Notes: generated by a model not told the origin, from the sequence alone. A stretch of 64,000 bases of DNA from Candidatus Fukatsuia endosymbiont of Tuberolachnus salignus (GCF_964030845.1 NZ_OZ034983.1:2852001-2916000); one strand, 5' to 3'; numbered from the stretch's first letter, positions 53,414-62,846 are shown. Numbers and translations: made by a program.

Positions 53414-54715
53414 TCAATACATTAAGCGTCTCTTTTTTGAGACAAGGGAGCCTACACAGCAGGTAATCCAATAGGCGAAACTGGCAATAATGATGGAATT
53501 GAAAGACGGGATCCCAAATTCAATGTGTAAACCTCCTATCACGCCTAGATTACAAGCAAAAAGAGCATGCCAACCAATTAACTGTGTTGATTCTGGCAAC
53601 GTTTGGCTCTGACGTGTGGCATCAAGCATATGACGACTGGAACGTAAAACGTAATAATCAACTAACATGACACCCGCTATCGGAGGAAACACCACACCCA
53701 GCAAGATAAGAAAAGAGGTAAACTTATCTAAAATTCCTATCATTGACAGCACAGTACCCACACTCCCCAACACCACCGTCAACCATGTACGATTCCACTT
53801 ATAGCGAGTGATGCCTTCCATAACATTTGCCAAGGCAAGTGATGAAGAATACAAGCAAACATCGTTAATCTTGATGGTAGCAAGAATAACAGTAAGCAAC
53901 CCTAGCCACCCTGATGTATGTGTCATTATCGTTACCACATCTTCCGTATTGAGCGCATGTGCTATCAATATGGCGATGCTATTGACGAGAAATTCACCGA
54001 TAAGGATACAAATTATCGTCATCCAAAGTACATGCCTACTGTTTTGGCAATAGCGGCTAATATCTGGCGTCATCAAGGCTCCGACAATGTAACCACCGGC
54101 AACAATGGTTGCACCCGCACCAATGGTCATCTTCGCACTAGTAGGCACAAAAGCCATCAACTCGGCAATGCTATGCCCTGCCAGAAGCTTGACTGAAATC
54201 CATCCAATCGCCAGGAAAAAAAGTGGAACCGCCAGTTTTGCCGTCCAACTTAATGCTTTAAATCCAAAAGCAACCAGTATGGTAAATCCAATTCCTGAGA
54301 TCCCAGCCGACCAGACAAAACCTATGTCCCATGCATGATCCAAACTCTTCGCAAGCACTGCGTTCAATATGCCAAACCAACCTGTCAGGCTAACCGCGAT
54401 CCCTACGCCAATAATAATCGACCCGACACGACCAAAACCGCACCAACGAGCCAACAAGCTGGTTGATAGTCCCTCCCGCGCTCCGGCCACACCAAGCCCT
54501 AAGCTAATGAATTCAAGGATTAAACTCCCAAGAAAAGTAGCTAGCATGGCCTCACCAAACGTCATTGAATGCCCTAGGGTGGCACCTAACATAAATTGAG
54601 CCAAGGTCGTTATCGCTCCTACACGAACTAACGTGACACTGAGAAGACTTGTCCTAGCACTCAAGGGAACACGGCTCAGGGAATAATCATCAGCAATCAG
54701 TGTATTCTTGTTCAT
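53414..54715 (-). CDS. NCS1-family nucleobase permease (CodB-like)
   Basis: A 433-residue membrane protein with about 12 helices and the NCS1 layout. Features include FMLGATLGHSMTFGEAMLAT, GAREGLSTSLLARWCGFGRV, GGYIVGALMTPDISRYCQNS and FPPIAGVMLVDYYVLRSSRH near the C-terminus. CodB of E. coli imports cytosine and has the same organisation, but this protein is not close enough to name; cytosine, another pyrimidine or purine, or a related cyclic compound are possible. No deaminase gene is adjacent. It is divergent from two PAS-LuxR regulators. Confidence 0.85.
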   Translation of the reverse strand: MNKNTLIADDYSLSRVPLSARTSLLSVTLVRVGAITTLAQFMLGATLGHSMTFGEAMLATFLGSLILEFISLGLGVAGAREGLSTSLLARWCGFGRVGSIIIGVGIAVSLTGWFGILNAVLAKSLDHAWDIGFVWSAGISGIGFTILVAFGFKALSWTAKLAVPLFFLAIGWISVKLLAGHSIAELMAFVPTSAKMTIGAGATIVAGGYIVGALMTPDISRYCQNSRHVLWMTIICILIGEFLVNSIAILIAHALNTEDVVTIMTHTSGWLGLLTVILATIKINDVCLYSSSLALANVMEGITRYKWNRTWLTVVLGSVGTVLSMIGILDKFTSFLILLGVVFPPIAGVMLVDYYVLRSSRHMLDATRQSQTLPESTQLIGWHALFACNLGVIGGLHIEFGIPSFNSIIIASFAYWITCCVGSLVSKKRRLMY

Positions 54716-54864
54716 CTTTGATATCCTTATAATATTTTAAAATGAGCGTCAAAAAGCTAAACAATTCGCCTATATCTATAAATGAGAGAGACGGTTACTC
54801 TTACTATAATAGGATCCCAGGCCTATCTTAGAATATATTGATGAAATTTTTTATAGGTGGTCAT

Positions 54865-55626
54865 ATGCCCAATAATATCCGCTCAATATATCTCCCCGAC
54901 GAAGTCCCGCCACAATTCGTCTCACTGTGGCAAACCAGTGATGAAGTCTGGGGCTTCAAAGACCATAATTGCCGTTATGTGTATGCTAATGCTCCTTTTT
55001 TTGATCTATTAAATCTGGATCCCGAATTTAATATTACAGGTTTGCTCGACAGTGATTTGTTCGATAGCAAATCGAAAAAGACTTCTTTTGCCAAATTTGC
55101 ACTGGAATTCCGCAAACAAGAGAAGCTGGCCAAGAAAACCGAGAAGAGAGTTTGTTCTATCGAGACCTATTGTTTTGGTAGAGAAAAAAAAATACAGTCT
55201 TACCTATTTGACAAATTTCCATTGTGGAACAGTGAAAAAAAATACATTGGTATCATGTTTCATGGCAGAAAAATGGATTTTCTTACATGTTGTCAATATT
55301 TTGATCGAACATTACCTATTACGCTGTTGTCTGAAAAACCAGATGATTTTTTCACGGACCAAGAATTTGATGTAATATTTTATTTACTTCAAGGCAACAA
55401 CAATAAGGTTATAGCGCAAAAATTATCCACGTCTGAACAAGAAATCGCTGATTATCGGCAAGCCATTTACCAAAAAGCGAATGTTGATTCGCTAGATGAT
55501 TTGGAGGAATTTTGCAAGAAAAATAATTATAACCGTTACGTCCCACAAAGATTTTTCAAACCCTGTTCTATAATAATACCCTTAACTGCATGGAACTTAG
55601 GTGAGACAAAACGTAAAACTGCTTAA
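54865..55626 (+). CDS. PAS-LuxR family regulator, first of a tandem pair
   Basis: A 253-residue protein. Residues about 15-120 form a PAS-type sensor (WQTSDEVWGFKDHNCRYVYA, then FFDLLNLDPEFNITGLLDSD). A C-terminal LuxR-type HTH follows (about 165-225: FFTDQEFDVIFYLLQGNNNK and IAQKLSTSEQEIADYRQAIY). PAS4-LuxR 'solo' regulators are expanded in entomopathogenic Photorhabdus and Xenorhabdus. ATG 54865 is chosen since GGTGG precedes it; an ATG at 54841 and TTG at 54838 are upstream alternatives. The recognition helix is diverged. Confidence 0.82.
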   Translation: MPNNIRSIYLPDEVPPQFVSLWQTSDEVWGFKDHNCRYVYANAPFFDLLNLDPEFNITGLLDSDLFDSKSKKTSFAKFALEFRKQEKLAKKTEKRVCSIETYCFGREKKIQSYLFDKFPLWNSEKKYIGIMFHGRKMDFLTCCQYFDRTLPITLLSEKPDDFFTDQEFDVIFYLLQGNNNKVIAQKLSTSEQEIADYRQAIYQKANVDSLDDLEEFCKKNNYNRYVPQRFFKPCSIIIPLTAWNLGETKRKTA

Positions 55627-55720
55627 AAAAAATACAGAATATTTTCTGATAGCCTTGCAATATTTGTACAAATAAAGTACTTTTTACGTCTGGAAGTAAC
55701 GCCTCAAAAGGGGATTAATT

Positions 55721-56449
55721 ATGACAACTGACGCTCATCATAGAGAAAATGAGAATAGAGAAGAAAAAAATGTGGACTCTTCTCAAGGAATCTCCGTAAA
55801 GTCTTTTGGTTCGCTCGTGTCGTTTATGGAATACAATGAAGAGTCGTGGGGGATAAAAGATCTCGAATCGCGTTTTATGTACGCAAATAGAGCCACCATT
55901 GAGCTTAGCAAATTGCCCGCTGGTTTTGATGTTGAAGGGCGATTGGATAATGAGTGTCCTACTGCTTGGGGGGACTTTGCTCCGGAGCTACAAAAGCAAG
56001 ATAGAGATGTAGAACAGAAGAAAAAGCGCAGAGCAATGATTCAAACCAATTTGTGGGGTCAGGAACATACTCTTTGCGAAAAATTTCCTTTTTTCAAAGG
56101 AAAAAAATGTATCGGCACAGTTTACCATGTAACAAAGTTCAACTTTGTCTCTTTGTATGAATTATTTGACAAGAAAATACCGCCTATACTGGTCACAGAA
56201 CCCCCTACGGGACTGTTCACTGACAAAGAACTTGAGGTGATATTTTTTATGTTAAAACCGGATATGACCGCTAAAAAAGCAGCACGAAAGCTGTGCCTTT
56301 CTGATCGAACAGTAGAAAATAGACTGCAGGCGATATATGGAAAGTCCAAAGTAAATTCATTAAGCTCACTGAGAGAATTTTGTCTGTGTGAGGGTTTCGG
56401 CCAACATATCCCAGAAAGGTTCATATCTCCTGGTTGCACATTCCTTTAA
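55721..56449 (+). CDS. PAS-LuxR family regulator, second of a tandem pair
   Basis: A 242-residue paralogue of the preceding gene, 94 bases downstream. The PAS-like part is FMEYNEESWGIKDLESRFMY and ANRATIELSKLPAGFDVEGR; the HTH has LFTDKELEVIFFMLKPDMTA and ARKLCLSDRTVENRLQAIYG, closer to the LuxR consensus than in the first copy. An N-terminal extension rich in Glu/Asn/Asp precedes the PAS domain. No autoinducer synthase is adjacent, so it is an orphan regulator with unknown ligand. Confidence 0.82.
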   Translation: MTTDAHHRENENREEKNVDSSQGISVKSFGSLVSFMEYNEESWGIKDLESRFMYANRATIELSKLPAGFDVEGRLDNECPTAWGDFAPELQKQDRDVEQKKKRRAMIQTNLWGQEHTLCEKFPFFKGKKCIGTVYHVTKFNFVSLYELFDKKIPPILVTEPPTGLFTDKELEVIFFMLKPDMTAKKAARKLCLSDRTVENRLQAIYGKSKVNSLSSLREFCLCEGFGQHIPERFISPGCTFL

Positions 56450-56473
56450 ATTAACGTTAAATGTTTACCAAAT

Positions 56474-56503
56474 GAAGCTAAAAGGGTGGCGTCATTTTAG
56501 CTT
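56474..56503 (+). terminator. possible terminator after the PAS-LuxR pair
   Basis: GAAGCTAAAA and its complement TTTTAGCTTC (56474-56483, 56494-56503) enclose a 10-base loop, followed by GGGTTT. The T run is short, so assignment is tentative. Confidence 0.45.
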
Positions 56504-56725
56504 CGGGTTTCCTGCGCGGTAATCTTTGCCAGTTTGATCGTTCATGTAAACACTCAGGCGGCTATCAGTTCGCAAGTATCAACAACTACAACGAATTTAT
56601 TGCCCACCTCTTCTAATCGATTTAACCCCCCAACGCTAACAACATACTATCGGTGTTTAAGACAAAGGTGATGCTTTTCCGTAGTATATAGAACCCTAAA
56701 GATCACCTTGACAACAGGAAGTTCG

Positions 56726-57202
56726 ATGAACCAACAAGTTATTCTAGATTTACAAATTGCCTGTGTTGACAAACAAAATTTACCCTCTGAAGCTGCATTT
56801 CAATCTTGGTTAGACGCCGTGCTTCCACAGTTTCAGACAGTATCCGAGGTGACGATTAGACTGGTGGATGACGCCGAAAGTCATCACCTAAATTTGACTT
56901 ACCGTGGTAAAGATAAAGCGACCAATGTGCTATCTTTCCCCTTTGAAGCGCCGGCAAAAATTGCATTGCCATTACTGGGTGATTTGGTCATTTGTCGGCA
57001 ACTTGTTGAACAAGAAGCAACACAACAGAATAAAATGCTATTGGCTCATTGGGCACATATGGTTGTGCATGGTACCCTGCATCTGCTAGGGTATGACCAC
57101 GTCACTGATGACGAAGCAGAAGAAATGGAAATTCTCGAAACTGAAATCATGCAAACTTTGGGTTATACCGATCCTTATCTTGCGGAGAAAAATCCCGAAT
57201 AA
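56726..57202 (+). CDS. ybeY: endoribonuclease YbeY
   Basis: A 158-residue rRNA maturation and ribosome quality-control nuclease. The zinc-binding signature HMVVHGTLHLLGYDH is intact, with DKATNVLSFPFE and LLGDLVICRQLVEQEA as further conserved segments. ATG 56726 follows CAGGAA; an upstream ATG at 56708 lacks support. Its usual upstream partners ybeZ and miaB are missing here, while ybeX and lnt follow as expected. Confidence 0.95.
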   Translation: MNQQVILDLQIACVDKQNLPSEAAFQSWLDAVLPQFQTVSEVTIRLVDDAESHHLNLTYRGKDKATNVLSFPFEAPAKIALPLLGDLVICRQLVEQEATQQNKMLLAHWAHMVVHGTLHLLGYDHVTDDEAEEMEILETEIMQTLGYTDPYLAEKNPE

Positions 57203-57269
57203 CCGAGTTAGCTGTGCAAATCCGGCTAACAATAAATTACTTAACATAGGTAATCTTAATTAAAACGCC

Positions 57270-58148
57270 ATGAGCGACGACCATCCATTAAGCAACGATA
57301 ACCCTATTCCTAAGAAAGGATTCTTGACTCTTATCCTGAGCCATTTGTTCCACAATGAACCTAAAAATCGTGACGATCTGCTAGAACTTATCCGTGACTC
57401 CGAACAAAAAGACCTGATCGATCCCGATACTCGTGACATGCTCGAAGGCGTGATGAATATCGCCGACCAACGTCTACGGGATATCATGATCCCTCGTTCT
57501 CAGATGGTCACGCTAAAGCTTAATCAAACGTTGGATGAATGCTTACAAGTCATTACTGAATCAGCCCATTCCCGTTTTCCGGTAATAAGTGAAGATAAAG
57601 ATCACGTTGAAGGTTTGCTCCTGGCAAAGGATTTGCTGCCTTTTATGCGTACTGACGCCGAGCCTTTCAGTATTAGCAAAGTATTACGTAATGTCGTAGT
57701 CGTACCAGAAAGCAAACATGTTGATCGCATGTTGAAAGAGTTCCGTTTACAACGTTACCACATGGCTATCGTGATTGATGAATTTGGGGGTGTTTCTGGC
57801 CTAGTGACCATTGAAGATATTTTAGAACTGATCGTTGGTGAGATTGAAGATGAATATGATGATGAAGTCGATCAAAATATTCGTCAGATCGGCCATGACA
57901 GCTACAGCGTCTCAGCACTAACCGATATTGAAGATTTCAATCAGGTTTTTGGTACCCATTTTAGTGACGATGAAGTCGATACCATTGGTGGTTTCGTGCT
58001 GCAAGCCTTTGGTCATTTACCAACTCCAGGTGAATCCATTGAAATTGACGGCCATTTATTCAAAATATCAACAGTCGATAGCAGGCGTATTATCCAAATT
58101 AATCTTAAAATTCCAAACGACGCAGCACCCCCGAAGTTGGAAAAATAA
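57270..58148 (+). CDS. ybeX: CorC/YbeX CBS-domain protein
   Basis: A 292-residue protein, same length as E. coli CorC. Two CBS domains (about residues 70-185: IMIPRSQMVTLKLNQTLDEC; MAIVIDEFGGVSGLVTIEDI) and a CorC_HlyC C-terminal domain. It has been linked to magnesium/cobalt efflux and to ribosome metabolism with YbeY. It lies between ybeY and lnt, six bases before lnt. Confidence 0.95.
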   Translation: MSDDHPLSNDNPIPKKGFLTLILSHLFHNEPKNRDDLLELIRDSEQKDLIDPDTRDMLEGVMNIADQRLRDIMIPRSQMVTLKLNQTLDECLQVITESAHSRFPVISEDKDHVEGLLLAKDLLPFMRTDAEPFSISKVLRNVVVVPESKHVDRMLKEFRLQRYHMAIVIDEFGGVSGLVTIEDILELIVGEIEDEYDDEVDQNIRQIGHDSYSVSALTDIEDFNQVFGTHFSDDEVDTIGGFVLQAFGHLPTPGESIEIDGHLFKISTVDSRRIIQINLKIPNDAAPPKLEK

Positions 58149-58154
58149 ATTCTA

Positions 58155-59717
58155 ATGGCCATCACCTTATTACTTGAACGCCAGTGGATACGGGCGCTAC
58201 TGGCATTGTTGTTCGGGATTTGTGGTACGCTTGCATTCTCCCCATTCGATTTTTGGCCTGCCGCTATTGTTTCTTTATTTGGTTTACTCAGCCTAACACT
58301 CAATCGCCGTAGCGCACCGGCCGCGATGATCGGATTTTTTTGGGGAATGGGACTTTTTGGCAGCGGCATTAATTGGGTTTATGTCAGTATTGCCGAATTT
58401 GGCGGAATGCCAATGGCAACAAATATTTTTCTAGTGGTGCTGCTGGCAGCCTATCTCTCTCTGTATCCCCTATTATTTGCCGGTCTATTGGCACGTCTGT
58501 ATCCTCAAGCGACCTGGTGGCGATTAGCAATGGGAGCACCGGTATTATGGCAAATCACAGAATTTTTACGGGGATGGGTATTAACCGGATTCCCATGGCT
58601 GCAATTTGGTTACAGCCAGATAAACGGCTCGCTACAGGGAATTGCACCAATTTTAGGTGTTGATGGCATCACTTTTATGCTAGTCGCTATCAGTGGTTTA
58701 CTGGTATATGCATGTCAGAAAAGATGTATTACGGCTGCCATTATCGCTTTAGCGCTCTTGCTGTTACCTTGGCCTTTACGCCAGTTATCCTGGTTCACAC
58801 CACAACCAGAGCGAACAGTCAACATCGTTATGGTACAAGGTAATATTGCCCAATCAATGAAATGGGATCCAAAGACCTTAGCTAATATTCTACAAATCTA
58901 TCTGGATCAAACTCGCCCTTACGTAGGTAAAGCGCCTATTATTATCTGGCCAGAAACCGCTATTCCCGATATTGAAACCGATCAACTCTCCTTCCTGTCG
59001 ATGATGGATCGGCTAATGCGTGCTAATCACAGTAGTCTTATCAGTGGTATTGTCGATGCTCGCCATACAAAAACTGGCGACCATTTCTTTAACAATATCA
59101 TTGTACTAGGAGGAAAAGAACATTATCAGTACCCAACAACTCAACGCTATAGTAAACATCATTTGGTGCCTTTCGGCGAATTCGTGCCACTAGCAAGTTT
59201 ACTGCGTCCGCTGGCACCCTTCTTTGACCTGCCCATGTCTTCTTTTAGCCGCGGCAATTACCGACAACCACCGCTTAACGTAGCCGGTTTCAATTTAACT
59301 ATGGCTATTTGCTATGAAATCGTCCTAGGTCAGCAGATTAGAAATAATATCCGCCCAAATACTGATTTTCTATTAACCGTCTCCAATGACGCCTGGTTTA
59401 GGCACTCCATTGGACCCCAGCAACACTTTCAAATGGCACGTATGCGAGCTTTGGAAACAGGGCGCCCGTTGCTACGCAGCACCAATAATGGCATTACAGC
59501 TGCAGTTGGAGCCAACGGCAAAGTACTAGAGGAGATCCCTCAGTTCACTCGCCAAGTATTAGAGGTTAAAATAGCACCCACCTTTGGCACGACTCCCTAC
59601 GTTCGTTTCGGTTCCTGGCCATTATGGATTATCACTCTGATCCTCGGAGTAAGTACATTATGGTGTAGCATGCAAAGATCACGCTCTTTCGACCGTAAAA
59701 GCCATGACTTCACTTAA
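58155..59717 (+). CDS. lnt: apolipoprotein N-acyltransferase
   Basis: A 520-residue inner-membrane enzyme that adds the third acyl chain to lipoproteins. Several N-terminal membrane helices precede a nitrilase-like domain with catalytic Glu in IIWPETAIPDIE, Lys in RYSKHHLVPFGEFVP and Cys in MAICYEIVLGQQI. A C-terminal helix (WPLWIITLILGVSTLWC) is followed by a short tail (MQRSRSFDRKSHDFT) read from the complement of epmA: the genes overlap by 39 bases tail to tail. Confidence 0.95.
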   Translation: MAITLLLERQWIRALLALLFGICGTLAFSPFDFWPAAIVSLFGLLSLTLNRRSAPAAMIGFFWGMGLFGSGINWVYVSIAEFGGMPMATNIFLVVLLAAYLSLYPLLFAGLLARLYPQATWWRLAMGAPVLWQITEFLRGWVLTGFPWLQFGYSQINGSLQGIAPILGVDGITFMLVAISGLLVYACQKRCITAAIIALALLLLPWPLRQLSWFTPQPERTVNIVMVQGNIAQSMKWDPKTLANILQIYLDQTRPYVGKAPIIIWPETAIPDIETDQLSFLSMMDRLMRANHSSLISGIVDARHTKTGDHFFNNIIVLGGKEHYQYPTTQRYSKHHLVPFGEFVPLASLLRPLAPFFDLPMSSFSRGNYRQPPLNVAGFNLTMAICYEIVLGQQIRNNIRPNTDFLLTVSNDAWFRHSIGPQQHFQMARMRALETGRPLLRSTNNGITAAVGANGKVLEEIPQFTRQVLEVKIAPTFGTTPYVRFGSWPLWIITLILGVSTLWCSMQRSRSFDRKSHDFT

Positions 59718-60665
59718 TTTTGTTGCTTTTAGTGCTAGCATCACCAGGCGATCAACACCCAGAGCTACGCCAGAACAGGCGGGTAAACCATATTGTAAAG
59801 CGGCAATAAAATTTTCATCGATCAAAGATTCTGTTAAACTTCGAGCAACCCGACGACGATTATCTTGCTCAAAACGCTGCCGTTGCTCAGTAAAATTCGT
59901 TAATTCGTGAAAACCATTGGCCAATTCTATTCCTTTGAAATAAAACTCAAAACGTTCTGCAATCCGACAGTCCTTATCATTGATCTTTGCCAGTGCAGCC
60001 TGTGACGCCGGATAATGATATATAACGACCGGTTTATCGCGCCCGATGAGTGGTTCGATTCCTTCAACAAATAAAAACTGGAGCAGAGTATCAGGGTCTT
60101 CTTCTTTATCTGCATCGTTTAGATTCAACTTAGCCGCCGCTTCACGGAGCTGTTGTATATTGGCAACAAGTGGATCAATGGCCAAATAGTCTAGAAAAAC
60201 CTGCTGATAAGATAATTTCTCAGCAACATCACAGTCCAGGATCCGCTGTAACAGCTCATCAACCTCATTGATTAACTGCATCATATCGTAATCTAAGCGA
60301 TACCACTCTAACATGGTAAATTCTGGATTATGGAGACGTCCCGATTCTTCATTGCGGAAGCTGCGCCCTAGTTGATAGATCGAGCCACTACCTGCCGCCA
60401 GCAGACGTTTCATATGGTACTCTGGACTGGTCATCATATATAACGTCCGCCCGACAGCCACACCTGAACTAATCAATTGAGTTTGAAAAGAAAAAAGATG
60501 AACATCTGTAACACTCGCCTGGCTCATAGCGGGCGTTTCAACTTCTAGTACATGTCGATCAGCAAAAAACCGCCGTATCTCTGTCAAGATTACCGCACGC
60601 TTCCGCAAATTTTCGATAGGCGCACTCGGCCGCCAGCTTACTATTTGGTTTTTGTTTACGTTCAT
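59679..60665 (-). CDS. epmA: elongation factor P (R)-beta-lysine ligase
   Basis: A 328-residue LysS-like enzyme (PoxA/GenX) lacking the anticodon-binding domain, which attaches beta-lysine to EF-P. Motif 1/2/3 segments are VLEVETPAMSQASVTDVHLF, MTSPEYHMKRLLAAGSGSIY, GRSFRNEESGRLHNPEFTML and GVALGVDRLVMLAL. The family length is about 325. Partners epmB and efp are not in the window. Confidence 0.95.
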   Translation of the reverse strand: MNVNKNQIVSWRPSAPIENLRKRAVILTEIRRFFADRHVLEVETPAMSQASVTDVHLFSFQTQLISSGVAVGRTLYMMTSPEYHMKRLLAAGSGSIYQLGRSFRNEESGRLHNPEFTMLEWYRLDYDMMQLINEVDELLQRILDCDVAEKLSYQQVFLDYLAIDPLVANIQQLREAAAKLNLNDADKEEDPDTLLQFLFVEGIEPLIGRDKPVVIYHYPASQAALAKINDKDCRIAERFEFYFKGIELANGFHELTNFTEQRQRFEQDNRRRVARSLTESLIDENFIAALQYGLPACSGVALGVDRLVMLALKATKLSEVMAFTVERA

Positions 60666-60890
60666 AGTGATTCCTGATTAGCAAGGAAGCTAAGCCATGC
60701 TAATCGGTCATTTCGGTGGAGCCAGTACTGAAGCCATTTTTTGATATGGAAAGATAATTCCCTCATTGGGATTAAAATAATTTAAAATCAATGAGTTATT
60801 TATTTTAAGCATAATTATTGGAGACCTAGCTTAGATTCCTTGCTAATCAGGTAGTGATTTATAGTCGGGAAAGATCACATAAGTTGTTAA

Positions 60891-61060
60891 AACCTGTTCG
60901 AAATCTCTTGTGCTCGCCGTGTTTTAGTCAAATAACTCGCCAAAAACGAGCTCAAATGCTCATTTACTCCCTTTTTGTTGCATACAAAAAATAAACTGTG
61001 CTTTTCCGCCCATTTTTTCTTCGTCTAAGCGTCGCTCAAGAAAATTTGAAACAAGCTCTT
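60891..61060. repeat. palindromic-family dispersed repeat, asymmetric copy
   Basis: About 170 bases starting AACCTGTTCGAAATCTCTTG and ending with the complement of AAGAGCTTGTTTCAAATTTT. Internal ACTCGCCAAAAACGAGCTC is shared with the core of the 53044-53153 copy. No ORF. Confidence 0.65.
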
Positions 61061-61102
61061 AGAACAGATCCTGGATTGCGGCGCTGCTGAAAGATTATCT
61101 TA

Positions 61103-62065
61103 TCAGTAGGCTTTCAGAAGATCAGAAATCATTTGCTCTAGTTTACCCTGATCTTCTGCAAATTTAACAATACCCTCTGCCAATTTATTAAGCGCCATTG
61201 TGTCTTGATTGTGCTGCCAATAGAATTCAGCTTCGGTTAGTGGCACAGGTTCCGGTTGCTTTTCACCGCCATACACCAATTTACGTTCTAAAGCACCAGT
61301 GCTATCAGCAAGCTCCTGTAATAGTCCTGGTGCAATGGTCAGACGATCACAACCCGCCAGTCCGATAATTTCATCTATATTACGGAAGCTCGCTCCCATC
61401 ACCACAGTAGTATAACCATGTTGTTTGTAATACTGATAAATTTTCGTGACAGAAATCACACCAGGATCATTATCCGGCGCAAATTCTTTTTGATCACCAT
61501 GCGCTTTATGCCAGTCCAAAATACGACCAACAAAAGGCGAGATCAGGTAAACACCCGCCTCAGCACAAGCGCGCGCCTGCGCAAACGAAAACAGGAGCGT
61601 CAAGTTACAGTTTATGCCTACTTCTTCCAATTGTTCCGCAGCACGGATACCCTGCCAAGTAGCAGCGAGTTTGATTAAAATACGGTCGTTACTAATACCC
61701 GCTTCGTTATAAAGCTCAATCAGTCGTTTTGCTCTCATTACACTGGCTTGTGTATCATAAGAGAGGCGTACATCCACCTCAGTAGAAATACGACCGGGGA
61801 TCAGCTGCAAAATTTCCAAACCAATATTTACTGCCAGCTTATCGACAACATCAATAAGTTGCTGACAGTGATCGCGACTGTTACGACGCGCCCAAACGAT
61901 AGCCTTATCGATAAGTTTACGGTATTCAGGGAGCTGAGCCGCATTCAAGATCAGAGAAGGGTTAGTAGTTGCATCCTGTGGTGTGTAGCGCTTTATCGCC
62001 GCAATATCCCCAGTATCAGCAACGACAGTTGTCAATTGACGCAGGGAAGTCAGTTTATCGCTCAT
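61103..62065 (-). CDS. talB: transaldolase
   Basis: A 320-residue pentose-phosphate enzyme. Start ATG 62063-62065 gives MSDKLTSLRQLTTVVADTGD, matching E. coli TalB; an ATG five codons upstream is possible. The Schiff-base lysine lies in NDRILIKLAATWQGIRAAEQ; TTNPSLILNAAQ, NIGLEILQLIPGRISTEVD and TTVVMGASFRNIDEIIGLAG are also conserved. No transketolase is adjacent. Confidence 0.96.
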   Translation of the reverse strand: MSDKLTSLRQLTTVVADTGDIAAIKRYTPQDATTNPSLILNAAQLPEYRKLIDKAIVWARRNSRDHCQQLIDVVDKLAVNIGLEILQLIPGRISTEVDVRLSYDTQASVMRAKRLIELYNEAGISNDRILIKLAATWQGIRAAEQLEEVGINCNLTLLFSFAQARACAEAGVYLISPFVGRILDWHKAHGDQKEFAPDNDPGVISVTKIYQYYKQHGYTTVVMGASFRNIDEIIGLAGCDRLTIAPGLLQELADSTGALERKLVYGGEKQPEPVPLTEAEFYWQHNQDTMALNKLAEGIVKFAEDQGKLEQMISDLLKAY

Positions 62066-62142
62066 TTTGTCATTTCTCATTAAGCAACTGCTACCTCTGC
62101 CCTAAAAAATAGAATCTGAAGAACAGAAAGCGCAGAACGCCA

Positions 62143-62170
62143 AAAAGCCGACTCACATTAGTCGGCTTTT
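62143..62170 (-). terminator. bidirectional-looking terminator between hspQ and talB
   Basis: AAAAGCCGACT-CACATT-AGTCGGCTTTT, an 11-base perfect stem flanked by A and T runs, 13 bases beyond the hspQ stop. It would end hspQ transcription. Confidence 0.85.
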
Positions 62171-62182
62171 CATAGAAAATAG

Positions 62183-62500
62183 TCAGTTGCGTAAACGAGG
62201 AGCTTGCAACTGACCACGGATAGACGCTGCTAATTCATCCAACGAAGGCTGTTCAGGGTGTGCCTCTGATGCTTCATAAGCTAGCTGAATTTCTGCCAGA
62301 TAGGTATGAATAGGATGCCCATCGTCATCTTCCATCACTATATGATACCAAGGAGATAAGCGTAAATTATCATTACTCGCTAAATCATCGGGTTGCGGTT
62401 GTTCGAGTGAATATTCAGGATCGATATCAATCACCACCCCTAAGTAGTCAAGTAGTTTATGGCGAACTTGCTGACCAATACCAAATTTGCTAGCGATCAT
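62183..62500 (-). CDS. hspQ: heat-shock protein HspQ
   Basis: A 105-residue hemimethylated-DNA-binding (YccV) domain protein, E. coli length. MIASKFGIGQQVRHKLLDYL, GVVIDIDPEYSLEQPQPDDL, SPWYHIVMEDDDGHPIHTYL and the C-terminal QLQAPRLRN are near-identical to the family. HspQ is a specificity-enhancing factor for Lon and binds DnaA. The gene has its own terminator. Confidence 0.95.
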   Translation of the reverse strand: MIASKFGIGQQVRHKLLDYLGVVIDIDPEYSLEQPQPDDLASNDNLRLSPWYHIVMEDDDGHPIHTYLAEIQLAYEASEAHPEQPSLDELAASIRGQLQAPRLRN

Positions 62501-62846
62501 GATAACCTCTGGAAAATATTGAGTTGCTACATATATAAGGGCAACGCAGGATATTTCAAGTTATATTATCCAACAAGAAAATACTTTCAGTTAACACCCA
62601 TTCCGCCCTAAAACCTATTTGAAATCGTCATGCTAGGCTCCCACATCCAGCCTAGAACCTGCCCATTTGCTTGGTTCCTTACTTATACCGAGTATGCCAT
62701 TTCAATCCTTTATCCTTACCCTTGCTGCTACATTGCCGGTAGTCACCTTGAAGCATTCTAGCATATCTATGATATTTAAGCGTTAAACAGCCAAAACTTT
62801 GCTTTACTACTCAATAAATTTAATTTTTTATCTAATTATCAATAAA
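62501..62846. other. intergenic region with a repeat relic
   Basis: A 346-base gap between hspQ and bamD. AACCTATTTGAAATCGTCAT at 62612-62631 recurs with two changes upstream of nadA (42171-42190) and resembles the ends of the palindromic repeat family. Nothing else is recognised. Confidence 0.5.
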
